From assembly GCA_030654695.1 (NCBI GenBank), contig JAURWY010000021.1, positions 1-64,000 on the forward strand: DNA of 64,000 nucleotides. The letters run 5' to 3'. How positions within the stretch are numbered: position 1 is the first letter of the stretch; every line of letters starts with the position of its first letter. A model generated the notes under the pieces. It made no database searches. It was not told where the DNA came from and saw only the letters and a program-made list of their open reading frames with translations. The stretch is from Polaromonas sp. Lineage in GTDB: Bacteria > Pseudomonadota > Gammaproteobacteria > Burkholderiales > Burkholderiaceae_C. Shown here in pieces: positions 55,007 to 63,806 of the stretch. The translations under genes and the position numbers were made by a program.

Positions 55007-55867
55007 TTATGACTGACGCTTGGCTGGCGCAATCAAGCCCTGCGGCCGCCAGAACAAAAAGACGATGACCAACGACGTGAAGATGACGCCCTGAAGCGGG
55101 GCCATGACGTTGGGCGGTAAATTCAAGAAGCTGATGGCTTGCGGTAGCAAGAGCAGCAGCACAGCACCGACCACCGGGCCAAGGTGTGAGCCCATGCCGC
55201 CAACCACGACCATCGTCAGCAACATGGCGGATTGGAGAATTTCAAACTGGTCAGGACTGATGTACTGGTAGTAGTAGGCATAGATGCCGCCTGCGATGCC
55301 CGCAAATCCTGAGCCGATGGCAAAGATCGACATTTTGATGGCCATCGCGTTTCGACCCAGTGCAGAAAATGCCAGCTCGTCGTCGCGCATGGCAGAAATG
55401 ACGCGCCCATAAGGCCCCGTCAGCAGCCAGCGGATCATCAACACCACGGCCGCGCCAATCAGACAAGAGACCACCGCGAACACCGCGCTGCGTGTTGGGC
55501 CTTCAACCACGTTAGGAATATTGCCCAGACCGCTGGCTCCCCCTGTGAAGCCAAGGTGCTTGATGACTTCGAGCAAGCCCAATTGAAAGCCGATGCTGGT
55601 GATCAGCAAATAGTCACCCGAGATGCGCAGCGAAGGCAGGGACAGCATGATCGACGATGAAAACGCGACAACACCTCCCGCCAGAACTGCGAGCACCGGG
55701 TGGGTGTTGAAGTGAATCGCCAGCAAGCCGGTGGTGTAGGCCCCCAGCGCAAAGAAAATGGGGTGGGCAATGCTGATCAGCCCGCCGAATCCAATGACGA
55801 GGTTGAAGCTTGAACTGAGGATCACATAGATCCCGACCAGAACAGCCAGTGAGACGACATATTCCAT
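55007..55867 (-). CDS. livM: Branched-chain amino acid-type ABC transporter permease (LivM type)
   Basis: This 286-residue inner-membrane permease has about nine hydrophobic segments and the LivM motif SAMRDDELAFSALGRNAMAIK (about residues 178-198), which contacts the ATPase. The ATG at 55867 is preferred to a TTG six bases earlier. It follows livH by 31 bases. Confidence 0.93.
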   Translation of the reverse strand: MEYVVSLAVLVGIYVILSSSFNLVIGFGGLISIAHPIFFALGAYTTGLLAIHFNTHPVLAVLAGGVVAFSSSIMLSLPSLRISGDYLLITSIGFQLGLLEVIKHLGFTGGASGLGNIPNVVEGPTRSAVFAVVSCLIGAAVVLMIRWLLTGPYGRVISAMRDDELAFSALGRNAMAIKMSIFAIGSGFAGIAGGIYAYYYQYISPDQFEILQSAMLLTMVVVGGMGSHLGPVVGAVLLLLLPQAISFLNLPPNVMAPLQGVIFTSLVIVFLFWRPQGLIAPAKRQS

Positions 55868-55898
55868 GGTCAAGGCCCTTTTCGTTGTGTGCTGTTCA

Positions 55899-56804
55899 TC
55901 ATTTTTTGCCGATCCGAGTCAGCTGCTTGAGCTTGTGCATATTGACGCCTTGTGGGAAGAACAGGATCGTGATGAAAAGAAAAACGTAAAGAATCAGACT
56001 CTGCCATTGCGAGGGGATGACGAAGATGCTCAAGCCCTGAATCAGCGACAGCCCGATGGCCGCCAGCGCCGCGCCAAAAATGCGGCCCATACCGCCTAGC
56101 AATGTCGAAATAACGGCGAACAACATCATCTGTAGCGGTGTGTTGGGAATCATCGAAGCACGGGTCCCAAACAGATACATACCTGCTGTGATCAGCACGG
56201 ACGCGAGAACAAAGGTAATGACATAAGCGCGTTTGACGTTGATGCCGTAGAGTCGCGACAAATCAGGGTTGTCCGCAACTGCAGCCATGAATTGGCCGTC
56301 GCGCGTCCGGTCGATAAAGAGGTACAGCAGAACCAGTAAAACGATCGTGACGGCGAGCGCCTGAAGATCCCAGTTGCTGATGACAATGCCGTTGATGATG
56401 TTGACACCCGACATGATGCTTTGCGTTAAGGCCACCGGCTCGGTGCCAAAAATCATCGCGAGCAAGTAAGCCAAGAATTCCGACACCACCAAGGTGAAGA
56501 TAAAAAAGGTCAGGTTCGGCGAGTTTCTGGCACGCAATGTTTGCAGGCCGTAAGTGTCCATGAACACGCTCGCGGCAATGGTGGTCGCCAGGCCGATGCC
56601 GACGGATGGCAGCAAGGGCAGGCCCCATTTTTGGTGAACGGCAAACATGACATAAAACGACAAAGCCATGATGCCGGCCTGCGCAAAGTTCCAAACTTTG
56701 ACGACCTTGAGGACAAGCGAAAACGCGACGGCAAACAGAACCGCATAGGTCGAGGCGGCCAGCCCCGTCCAAATGATCTGCAACAAGATGGATATATCGA
56801 TCAC
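55899..56804 (-). CDS. livH: Branched-chain amino acid-type ABC transporter permease (LivH type)
   Basis: This 301-residue permease has eight or more membrane segments, with a family segment ALLRDTRDG-like region here reading TRDGQFMAAVADNPDLSRLYG (about 165-185). The start is GTG at 56804. It lies 68 bases downstream of the binding-protein gene. With livM, livG, livF and livK it makes a complete importer. Confidence 0.92.
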   Translation of the reverse strand: MIDISILLQIIWTGLAASTYAVLFAVAFSLVLKVVKVWNFAQAGIMALSFYVMFAVHQKWGLPLLPSVGIGLATTIAASVFMDTYGLQTLRARNSPNLTFFIFTLVVSEFLAYLLAMIFGTEPVALTQSIMSGVNIINGIVISNWDLQALAVTIVLLVLLYLFIDRTRDGQFMAAVADNPDLSRLYGINVKRAYVITFVLASVLITAGMYLFGTRASMIPNTPLQMMLFAVISTLLGGMGRIFGAALAAIGLSLIQGLSIFVIPSQWQSLILYVFLFITILFFPQGVNMHKLKQLTRIGKK

Positions 56805-56872
56805 ACCGACCCTTTACTTGAAGGTCGGACAGCAGCAGCCCGTTTGGGCACCGTTGTCCGGACCTCGGTGAC

Positions 56873-58033
56873 TTACTTGATGGTTGCCAGAGGAACGAAC
56901 TGACCTTTGTCCACAGTCAGCAAGTACACCGGTTTAGAAACGCGGTGATCCTCACCGACTTGCAGTGCACCCGTCATCGGGAGATCAAAGTTTTTCACGG
57001 TGACCAATGCCTTGCGCATGTTTTCGCCGGTGGCGGGCAGTTTGTTTTTCTCGACCCACTTGTAGAGTTCGGCAATGAGATAAGGGCCGTCGTACAAGTA
57101 CTGGGTGTAAGGCAGGCCGTTGGGCACACGCTTTTCAGTGTTTGTCCAACGTGTCACGAAGGCGCCGACGTTGGCGTTGTCCGTTGCACCAGGAGCGAGG
57201 GACGTGACGATCAAGCCTTCAGCCGCTGCGCCCAGCTGCTCAATGACCTTCGGGTTGTAGCCGGCGGCGTAGGTCGATACGCGCTGTTTCAAACCGAGCT
57301 GGCGCATCTGGGCAATGACTTGCGGCAGGTCTGACACCAAGCCTTGAATATGGATGATCTCCGGGTTGGCAACACGCAGCTTGAGCAGCGCGCCTGTGAA
57401 CTCCGTGGCTTTCGGGTCGTAGGCTTCATAGGCGACCACCTTGCCGCCGGCTTTTTCGAACACGCTTTTGTAGATGGCGGCACCTTCGACACCGCTGTCG
57501 TTGTTGATGTACATGACAGCGGCCGTCTTCTTGCCGAGCGTTGTGAAGGTGTACTTGGCCAAGCCGCTGACATCAACGTCCGCCAGGGGGAACGTCGTGT
57601 AGACATAGTCGCCCAGTTTGGCAATGTCGGGCGAGTTGGCGCCAACGCTCAGCTCGAGCACTTTTTCCCGATTGGCGATAGGGGCGACCGCTTTGACCAC
57701 TGCGCTCCATGCGGTGATGAACACCGGCACCTTGTCGACACTGGTCAGACGCTTGACGGCGTTGATGCCAACTTGGGGATCGGCTTGCGTGTCCAAGAGG
57801 ATCATTTCGAGTTGCTTGCCGTTGACACCGCCCTTGGCGTTGATGTCGGCCACGGCCCACTGTGCGGCCTTGACTTGGTCGGCACCATACAGCGCTTGCG
57901 AGCCTGACAACGGCATCGCGAGGCCGAACTTCAGGGTTTCTTTGGCTTGCGCCCAGGCTGCGGGCGATAGCGCCGCGCCGCTGATGAGCAGCGCAGAGAG
58001 CGCCAGTAAATTGCGTCGTTTCGAAGGTTTCAT
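56873..58033 (-). CDS. livK: Liv-type ABC transporter periplasmic binding protein
   Basis: This 386-residue secreted protein has a signal peptide that starts KRRNLLALSALLI and is cleaved near AWA-QA; the double arginine makes Tat export possible. The mature part starts TLKFGLAMPLSGSQALYGAD, a typical type 1 periplasmic binding fold for amino acids, amides and related compounds. GGAGA precedes the ATG. It is encoded after the cysteine hydrolase and before livH, so its ligand is probably the substrate of the catabolic enzymes. Confidence 0.92.
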   Translation of the reverse strand: MKPSKRRNLLALSALLISGAALSPAAWAQAKETLKFGLAMPLSGSQALYGADQVKAAQWAVADINAKGGVNGKQLEMILLDTQADPQVGINAVKRLTSVDKVPVFITAWSAVVKAVAPIANREKVLELSVGANSPDIAKLGDYVYTTFPLADVDVSGLAKYTFTTLGKKTAAVMYINNDSGVEGAAIYKSVFEKAGGKVVAYEAYDPKATEFTGALLKLRVANPEIIHIQGLVSDLPQVIAQMRQLGLKQRVSTYAAGYNPKVIEQLGAAAEGLIVTSLAPGATDNANVGAFVTRWTNTEKRVPNGLPYTQYLYDGPYLIAELYKWVEKNKLPATGENMRKALVTVKNFDLPMTGALQVGEDHRVSKPVYLLTVDKGQFVPLATIK

Positions 58034-58095
58034 TTTTCTCTCCAGGTCAGATGGAACAATAAAAAGACAGCCGAACTTGGCCATCACGAGGGACA

Positions 58096-58770
58096 TCAAA
58101 TTTTCCGCAAGCTTGCAAGCGTTTCAGTGGTGGTGGCGACATCGGCATATTTCTCGGCCATGTCAAACAGGTTCACCGCGTGGGAGACACGACTCCGGTC
58201 ATAGACCGCGTCCTGCGGCACCAACACTTTGAAGTTCAGGGCGAAGGCGTCGACCACGCTGGACCGCACGCAGCCGCTGGTGCTGCAACCGGTGATGACC
58301 AGCGTGTCTGCTTGCAGGTCGATGAGGTGGCTCGTCAGGGCCGTGGCGAAAAAAGCGCTCGGGTGTTTTTTGGGCAGCAAGACATCACCTGGCTGCGGCG
58401 CGATTTCCTTGACGAACTCGTAACCATGCGCCGGAATGTTCATGATGGCCGGCACTTTTTCGGCCAGACGTCCGCCTTCATTTTTGTTCTTGGGCGCCAC
58501 ATGCGGGTACAAAACGGGCCAGCCGCGCTGGCGAAATTCGTCGACCAGCAGCTTGATGTTGTCAACGGCTTTCCAAGCCACATCACCGCAGCTGGTGGGG
58601 AATTCTTTGATCGCTTCGAAGAACGGCAGGGGTGTGGTTCCCGTGGTGCGGTATTGCACGTCAATGATCAGCAGCGCAGGACGCTTGCCGACACCGGTCG
58701 GACGCCCAAAGCCGGCTGCACGGTAGGCCCGCTGTTCTTCTTCGCTGATGATGCCGTCCCATGGTTTCAT
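58096..58770 (-). CDS. Isochorismatase-type cysteine hydrolase
   Basis: This 224-residue hydrolase has the catalytic triad D37 (LLIIDVQY), K134 (LLPKKHPSAFFA) and C167 (TGCSTSGCVRSS). The family includes N-carbamoylsarcosine amidohydrolase, ureidoacrylate amidohydrolase, maleamate amidohydrolase and nicotinamidase, all of which cleave amide or carbamoyl groups. The gene's start overlaps the end of the hydantoinase gene by four bases, so the two act together: ring opening, then removal of the carbamoyl or amide nitrogen (inference). AGGAG lies 8-12 bases upstream of the ATG. Confidence 0.87.
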   Translation of the reverse strand: MKPWDGIISEEEQRAYRAAGFGRPTGVGKRPALLIIDVQYRTTGTTPLPFFEAIKEFPTSCGDVAWKAVDNIKLLVDEFRQRGWPVLYPHVAPKNKNEGGRLAEKVPAIMNIPAHGYEFVKEIAPQPGDVLLPKKHPSAFFATALTSHLIDLQADTLVITGCSTSGCVRSSVVDAFALNFKVLVPQDAVYDRSRVSHAVNLFDMAEKYADVATTTETLASLRKI

Positions 58771-60158
58771 GCTGATGCTCCTGTGGTGGGTGTGGCGAGT
58801 GAGCGGAAGATATAGCTGCCGTAGCCAGGCTGTCCGGTGATCTTGCCGTTGGCCATGACGGTCTTCCCGCGCACGATTGTTTCGACAGGCCAACCTTTGA
58901 ATGTCTGGCCTTCGTACAAGCTGTAGTCAGAGTAAGAGCCCAGCTCAGCGGGGTTCACCACGCGCGCCAGGTTGATGTCGACCAGCGTGATGTCTGCATC
59001 GCTGCCCACTTTCAGGCTGCCTTTGGCGGGGGCGACATTGAAAATGCGGGCTGGTGCCGAGGTCAGTACTTCAGCGATCCGGCGCAGGCTCAGACGTCCC
59101 TTGTGGTAACCCTCGTGCAGCAGCACCGGCAAAATGGTGGCAGTGCCGGGGAACCCCTGCGACGCCAGCCAAAGGGGCTTGTCTTTGGTGACCCGCTTGC
59201 GTGGGCAGTGGTCGGAGGCGACCACGTTGATCGACCCATCGCGCAAGCCTTCCCACATGGCGTCGACATCGTCGGCGCTGCGGAATGGGGGATTGGCTTT
59301 GCCCATGCCGCCGAGATCGGAGTCTTCGGTGTGGGTCAGGTAGTGCGGGCAGGTTTCGACAAAAATTTTGTCGTAGCGGCCGCGCCATTTGCGCACTTCG
59401 TCAAGCGCCAGTCGCGTGCTGATGTGCGGAATATAGATCTGCGCGCCCAAGTGCTCGGCAAAATACATGGCGCGGACTGAGCTTTCGGCTTCCGTGAAGG
59501 CCGGCTTGGCCATTGACCAATCTTTCAGTGTGGAGCCACCTTCGGCTTGGATCCGGCTGCGAATGCGGTTGACGATCTCGATGTTCTCGGTGTGGCAGAC
59601 CACTTTGATGTCACCCAAGGAGGCCGCTTTGGCGAGCAGCTCGTAGAAGTAGCCGTCATCGGTGCCGTCCAGGCCCAGATAGCGGCCCTCTTCACCTTTG
59701 AAGTTCATGAAGTACTTGAACGAGGTGACGCCGTAGGTCTTGACGTAGTCCGCCAGTTCTTTGATGTGGTCTTCGTTGGCCGTGCTGAAGTGAAAGGCGT
59801 AGTCGATATAAGCGCGCGTTTTGGCATAGCCCTGCTCGCGCTGAAACACATCCGCATAGGCTTCGTTGTTCAGAAAGTAGCCGAGTACCGTGGTGAAACC
59901 GCCCTGTGCGGCATAGATGGTCTCAGTTTTATACTCGGTGATCTTCTCGCCGAAACCGAAGTGCACATGCGCGTCTATGAGTCCCGGAAAGACGTGGAGC
60001 CCCTTGGCCGACTTGACCGGGATCGAGGCGTCAACCGGTGTGCCGGGCGCCAAATGGCCGACAATTTTGCCGTCACGAATCAGCAAGTCCATGGCGGTTC
60101 CGTCCGTCGTCGCATCCACCAAGGTACCGTCTCGCAGTACGAATTCCGCTGTCGTCAT
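58767..60158 (-). CDS. Hydantoinase/dihydropyrimidinase-like amidohydrolase
   Basis: This 463-residue metal-dependent cyclic amidohydrolase has metal ligands H64 and H66 (DAHVHFG), the probable carboxylated lysine K148 (SFKYFMNF), H189 (CHTENIE), H245 (IPHIST) and D316 (SDHCP). All the binuclear-site residues of the hydantoinase/dihydroorotase group are present, so it is probably active. It would hydrolyse a cyclic amide or ureide such as a hydantoin or dihydropyrimidine. It is 12 bases downstream of a CobW-type GTPase and overlaps the cysteine hydrolase gene. The exact substrate is unknown. Confidence 0.88.
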   Translation of the reverse strand: MTTAEFVLRDGTLVDATTDGTAMDLLIRDGKIVGHLAPGTPVDASIPVKSAKGLHVFPGLIDAHVHFGFGEKITEYKTETIYAAQGGFTTVLGYFLNNEAYADVFQREQGYAKTRAYIDYAFHFSTANEDHIKELADYVKTYGVTSFKYFMNFKGEEGRYLGLDGTDDGYFYELLAKAASLGDIKVVCHTENIEIVNRIRSRIQAEGGSTLKDWSMAKPAFTEAESSVRAMYFAEHLGAQIYIPHISTRLALDEVRKWRGRYDKIFVETCPHYLTHTEDSDLGGMGKANPPFRSADDVDAMWEGLRDGSINVVASDHCPRKRVTKDKPLWLASQGFPGTATILPVLLHEGYHKGRLSLRRIAEVLTSAPARIFNVAPAKGSLKVGSDADITLVDINLARVVNPAELGSYSDYSLYEGQTFKGWPVETIVRGKTVMANGKITGQPGYGSYIFRSLATPTTGASA

Positions 60159-60170
60159 GGTTTGTGTTCC

Positions 60171-61208
60171 TTAAAAACAGTCGTTCAATTCGTTCAGATT
60201 TCGCGGGCGTGCCGATGCTTCTGTGATCGTCAGTGCACGCAAACTGGCCTGTAGCCAGACAGGGTCGAGGTGCGCGCCAATACACACAATGCGCCCCCGT
60301 GGATCGGCGTCCGGCCAGGTAGGCAGGAAGGTCGGGGAGTGGAAGACTTTGCCGACACCTTGGATCAGCACGAAGGGACGTGCATCGTTCACTGACAGCA
60401 GCCCTTTGCAGCGCAGCAATTGGTTGCCGAACTGCAGGACGAGCAAGTTCCACCACGCCGCGATGCCGACCCAAGTTGGCCGGATGTCGGTGAAGGTGCT
60501 CCATGAGCCGATGTCGCTGCCGCTACCGTGCGTCAAGACGCTGCGCGGAACAGCGATGCTCTGGATGAAAGGCGTTGCGGTGGGCAGGAGTTGCAGGCTG
60601 CGGTCGCCAACCCCCGTACTGAACACAGAGGCTGCGGCCTGTCCGTCCACCGACTCCGTGACCTGCGCTCTCGGATTGATCTGAAGCAGTTCTTGTTTGA
60701 TAGCTCGCAATTGCTCGGGGTTTGCCATGTCGGTTTTGGTGATGACCAAATGCTCGGCGATGCTGGCTTGGCGGCGGGATTCCATGTGCTGTGCCAGTTG
60801 CGCTGCGCCTTGCACCGCATCAACGGTGGTGATGACTTGCCCGAGCCTAAAGTGGGGCATCAAGGTCTTGTCGCCAAGAAGAGCGTGCAAAACCGGTAGC
60901 GGGTCAGCCAGGCCGGTGGTCTCGATGACCACGCGTTGCAACGGTGGGCGTCCGAGTCGGTTGGAGATGTTTTTAATTTCCAGCAAGGTCTCCCGCAGTG
61001 AGTGGGTCACGGTGCAGCACAGGCAGCCGGAGTCCAGCAGGTAGACGTCTTCGGAGAGTTCCTTGTAAAGCAGCTGGTCTAGGCCGATGGCCCCGAATTC
61101 ATTGACGATCACGGCCGTGTCTGTCCCTACCCCCGTTTTCAGGAAGGCATTCAGCAGGGTGGTTTTTCCACTGCCGAGAAAGCCAGTGAGCAAGTCAAAA
61201 ACGATCAT
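60171..61208 (-). CDS. CobW/COG0523-family GTPase (metal chaperone-like)
   Basis: This 345-residue G3E-family GTPase has Walker A GFLGSGKTTLLNA (about 9-21), the family's metal-binding motif GCLCC (about 61-65), ETTGLADP and the guanine-specificity motif TKTD (about 157-160). The C-terminal CobW domain lies at about 215-330. Such proteins deliver zinc, cobalt or other metals to client enzymes. It is the first gene of the operon, directly before the hydantoinase, so the client is probably that metalloenzyme (inference). It is divergent from the IclR gene. Confidence 0.88.
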   Translation of the reverse strand: MIVFDLLTGFLGSGKTTLLNAFLKTGVGTDTAVIVNEFGAIGLDQLLYKELSEDVYLLDSGCLCCTVTHSLRETLLEIKNISNRLGRPPLQRVVIETTGLADPLPVLHALLGDKTLMPHFRLGQVITTVDAVQGAAQLAQHMESRRQASIAEHLVITKTDMANPEQLRAIKQELLQINPRAQVTESVDGQAAASVFSTGVGDRSLQLLPTATPFIQSIAVPRSVLTHGSGSDIGSWSTFTDIRPTWVGIAAWWNLLVLQFGNQLLRCKGLLSVNDARPFVLIQGVGKVFHSPTFLPTWPDADPRGRIVCIGAHLDPVWLQASLRALTITEASARPRNLNELNDCF

Positions 61209-61280
61209 TGGGGGATCAATACAGGGTTCAGGTGTGAGTTTTTCAGAAGTTATTTTTTACGCTCTGCGAAATTCTATTAC

Positions 61281-61296
61281 GCTAGACGACTCTAGC
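61281..61296. promoter_or_regulatory. Inverted repeat between cobW-type and iclR-type genes, candidate operator
   Basis: GCTAGA-CGAC-TCTAGC is a perfect 6-bp inverted repeat with a 4-base spacer in the 153-base region that separates the divergent GTPase gene (start 61208) and IclR gene (start 61362). The region is AT-rich, as expected for promoters in both directions. Binding by the neighbouring IclR protein is inferred from position. Confidence 0.5.
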
Positions 61297-61361
61297 ATGG
61301 CGCGAAGTACAGTTCATCCGTATTTTTGTGCGTTATTAAAATATATTTATAAGCAATATTG

Positions 61362-62207
61362 ATGCCTACATCTGACTCTCAAGCAACCTCCGTGAAGGCC
61401 CGGAGGGGTTCCGCCGTTCGTAAGCCGAACTCAGTGGACGCCGTCAAAGTGGCCATGCGCATGCTCAACGAGATGGCGCTGGCTCGGCGTGCCATGCGCA
61501 TCACGGAGCTGGCCGACAAGATGGGGGAGACCAAACCCCGCATCCACCGGCATCTGGCCACGCTTAAGGAGATGGGGATCGTCGAGCAGGAGCATGCGAC
61601 CGAACGCTACCGGCTCGGCTGGCGCCTGTTTCAACTTGGGGAAGCTGCGGGGGCGCAATTCGATCTGCGCTACCGTGCCGAGCCTTATCTGATCAAGTTG
61701 CGCGACGAACTGCGGCAGACGGCCGTCTTGGCGATTCCGATCAATGATCAGCCGATGGTCATTGCGACCGCGGACAATATTTACGCGCGGATTTGCATCT
61801 CGGTGAAGCCCGGGAACCGGCCCTTGCCGCATTGCTCCGCCTTTGGTCGGCTGACGCTGGCGTATGCCTCTGCCGAGGCGCAGCAGGCACTGCTGTCCGG
61901 TGCGCTGCTACCCGAAACCGACAGCTCTCTGATTGACTGCCAAGCTGTGCTGGATCGGCTGCCGCAGATCCGTAGACGCCTCTATGACTACGCTGCGGGT
62001 GAAATGATGGTGGGCATCAACACGGTCGTGGTGCCCGTTTTTCGAGATGATGATGTGCTTGCGGGATCGCTTGGCATCGTCGGTTCAGTGCAGGAAATCC
62101 CCGACCCACCGCACTCAGCCCAGATCGCTTTGCTGCAAAAATATGCGGAGGAGTTGTCCATTCAACTCAACAGCAACGCTTACCAACGGATGCGCCTGGA
62201 GGCGTAG
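61362..62207 (+). CDS. IclR-family transcriptional regulator
   Basis: This 281-residue regulator has an N-terminal winged helix (RITELADKMGETKPRIHRHL, about residues 42-61, then ERYRLGWRLFQLG) and a C-terminal effector-binding domain (about 110-270) with the usual HCSAFGRLTLAY segment. The ATG at 61362 is chosen over a TTG directly before it. It is divergent from the GTPase-hydantoinase operon and convergent with the third MmgE/PrpD gene. IclR proteins usually respond to a pathway intermediate; that role fits here. Confidence 0.92.
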   Translation: MPTSDSQATSVKARRGSAVRKPNSVDAVKVAMRMLNEMALARRAMRITELADKMGETKPRIHRHLATLKEMGIVEQEHATERYRLGWRLFQLGEAAGAQFDLRYRAEPYLIKLRDELRQTAVLAIPINDQPMVIATADNIYARICISVKPGNRPLPHCSAFGRLTLAYASAEAQQALLSGALLPETDSSLIDCQAVLDRLPQIRRRLYDYAAGEMMVGINTVVVPVFRDDDVLAGSLGIVGSVQEIPDPPHSAQIALLQKYAEELSIQLNSNAYQRMRLEA

Positions 62208-62227
62208 CAGGGGACCCCCGCCGTTGG

Positions 62228-63568
62228 TCAGCGCTGCAGGGCGCGGATGTCTTGCTGCACATCCAGCACCCACAAGGTTTGCAAAAGCTGGCGGGCCGGC
62301 GTGTCACCAATGACGGGGCTGGCCAGTTCCATGAATTTGTCGTCTAGATCGGTGTCGCTCAAAGGTTCTTCCGGGTCGCCTTTGCGGGTGGGTTGCAGGT
62401 GTTCACCGCTGCGACCGTCACGGGTTTGAATGTGGATGTGCGCAGCGCGCTTGCCGGGAAACAAGGCGTCGAGCGCTGGGTCAACACACAACTCAATGCG
62501 TTCCATCAATTGACGAATGGCCGGGTCGGCCAGCCGGCCAGCGTCAAATGCCGACAAGCGAACACTGCCATGCAGCAGCGCTGTGGCCACCACGTAGGGC
62601 AGGCTGAAACGGGCTTCTGCGGGTGTTTGTGGGTTGCGGTTGCCGGCCACTTCAATCGCCGGACGGTAAGTACTGATGCGAAGTGCCTCAATGTCGTCAG
62701 CACGGATACCGAGCTGCCGTTGCAAGGCCAGCGCACCGTCGATGGGGGCAAAGGTGTGGCCACAGCAAGCGTGGTTCTTGAAGGTCATGCGCGTCACATG
62801 AAACTCCCGCCCAAGCGTGGCGACCGCCGCCTGCCAGTCAGGCCCGTTGCTCATGGCTCTGCCCAAGCCGGCGTCGCCTTCCAGAATATCCAGCGACCCG
62901 GTGACGCCAGCGCGCGCCATCTGTGCCGCCAGTACGCCGGCTTCTGCCGCCCGTCCTGCGTGCAAGGGTTTTGACATGGAGTCCATGCGAAAGGCCTGTT
63001 GCAAGCCTGCGGCAAAAGTGCCTACAGTGGCCAAGGCATGCGCGTAAGGCGTGCTGTCGAGTTCGTACAAAGAAGCCGCTGCTGCGGCGGCACCAAAGCT
63101 GCCGACCGTGCCGGTGTTGTGCCAATACTGGTAATGGGCGCGCCCCAGTGCGGCGCCGATGCGGGTCGAAATTTCGTAACCAGCCACCACTGCCTTGAGC
63201 ACCTGCAAGCCGCTGGCCTGCTGTTCTTGGCCAACGGCCCAAGCCGCAGCGATGGTGGGCGCGCCAGGGTGGTAAATCGCTTCGCGGTAAATGTCATCGA
63301 CTTCCACCGTGTGCGCTGCCGTGCCATTGATCAGGGCGGCGGTGCGCGTGCTGGCGGCTCGGCCCAGTGCGAGCCTCGCTTGGCCGCGGTCCAAGTCCTC
63401 TGCCAGCGCCTGCTCAAGTCGGGTGGCCGGTTCGACCACGGCGCCGGGCAGCCAGGCGGCGTACCAGTCGATCACCGCCCGTTTGGCGTGGTGAAGAACT
63501 TCGGGTGCCAGTGGCTGCCGGTTCAGGTCGCAGGCAAACGCCGCAAAAGTTTGGGTTGTGGTGGTCAT
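62228..63568 (-). CDS. MmgE/PrpD-family protein (copy 3 of 3)
   Basis: This 446-residue protein is a third MmgE/PrpD-family member. It has NGTAAHTVEVDDIYREAIYHPG (about 80-101) with the His/Asp pair, and MTFKNHACCGHTFAPIDGAL near residue 260 corresponding to the CCxxH site of copy 2. It converges with iclR, 20 bases between the stops, and lies outside the main operon with its own upstream region. It may take part in the same pathway or a related one; no reaction is assigned. Confidence 0.83.
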   Translation of the reverse strand: MTTTTQTFAAFACDLNRQPLAPEVLHHAKRAVIDWYAAWLPGAVVEPATRLEQALAEDLDRGQARLALGRAASTRTAALINGTAAHTVEVDDIYREAIYHPGAPTIAAAWAVGQEQQASGLQVLKAVVAGYEISTRIGAALGRAHYQYWHNTGTVGSFGAAAAAASLYELDSTPYAHALATVGTFAAGLQQAFRMDSMSKPLHAGRAAEAGVLAAQMARAGVTGSLDILEGDAGLGRAMSNGPDWQAAVATLGREFHVTRMTFKNHACCGHTFAPIDGALALQRQLGIRADDIEALRISTYRPAIEVAGNRNPQTPAEARFSLPYVVATALLHGSVRLSAFDAGRLADPAIRQLMERIELCVDPALDALFPGKRAAHIHIQTRDGRSGEHLQPTRKGDPEEPLSDTDLDDKFMELASPVIGDTPARQLLQTLWVLDVQQDIRALQR

Positions 63569-63806
63569 GCGTTGTGCCGTCTAAAAGTGGTTCATTTTCA
63601 AGAGCTCATTTTTGCCCTTCAACCTAGGGGCTGGCAATGCGCATTTGTGGCTTTGCCATGAGTTTTCTGTCGACTTTGGGTTGGGTTTTATCTCAAGGCA
63701 TAACCATACATCATGACTAAAGGCGCAATCTGAAGCTCTCAACGTAGCATCGCGGGTCAAAAATCAGGGCATCGTATTTAGTGGCACAAGCCATCTTGGA
63801 GAACCT

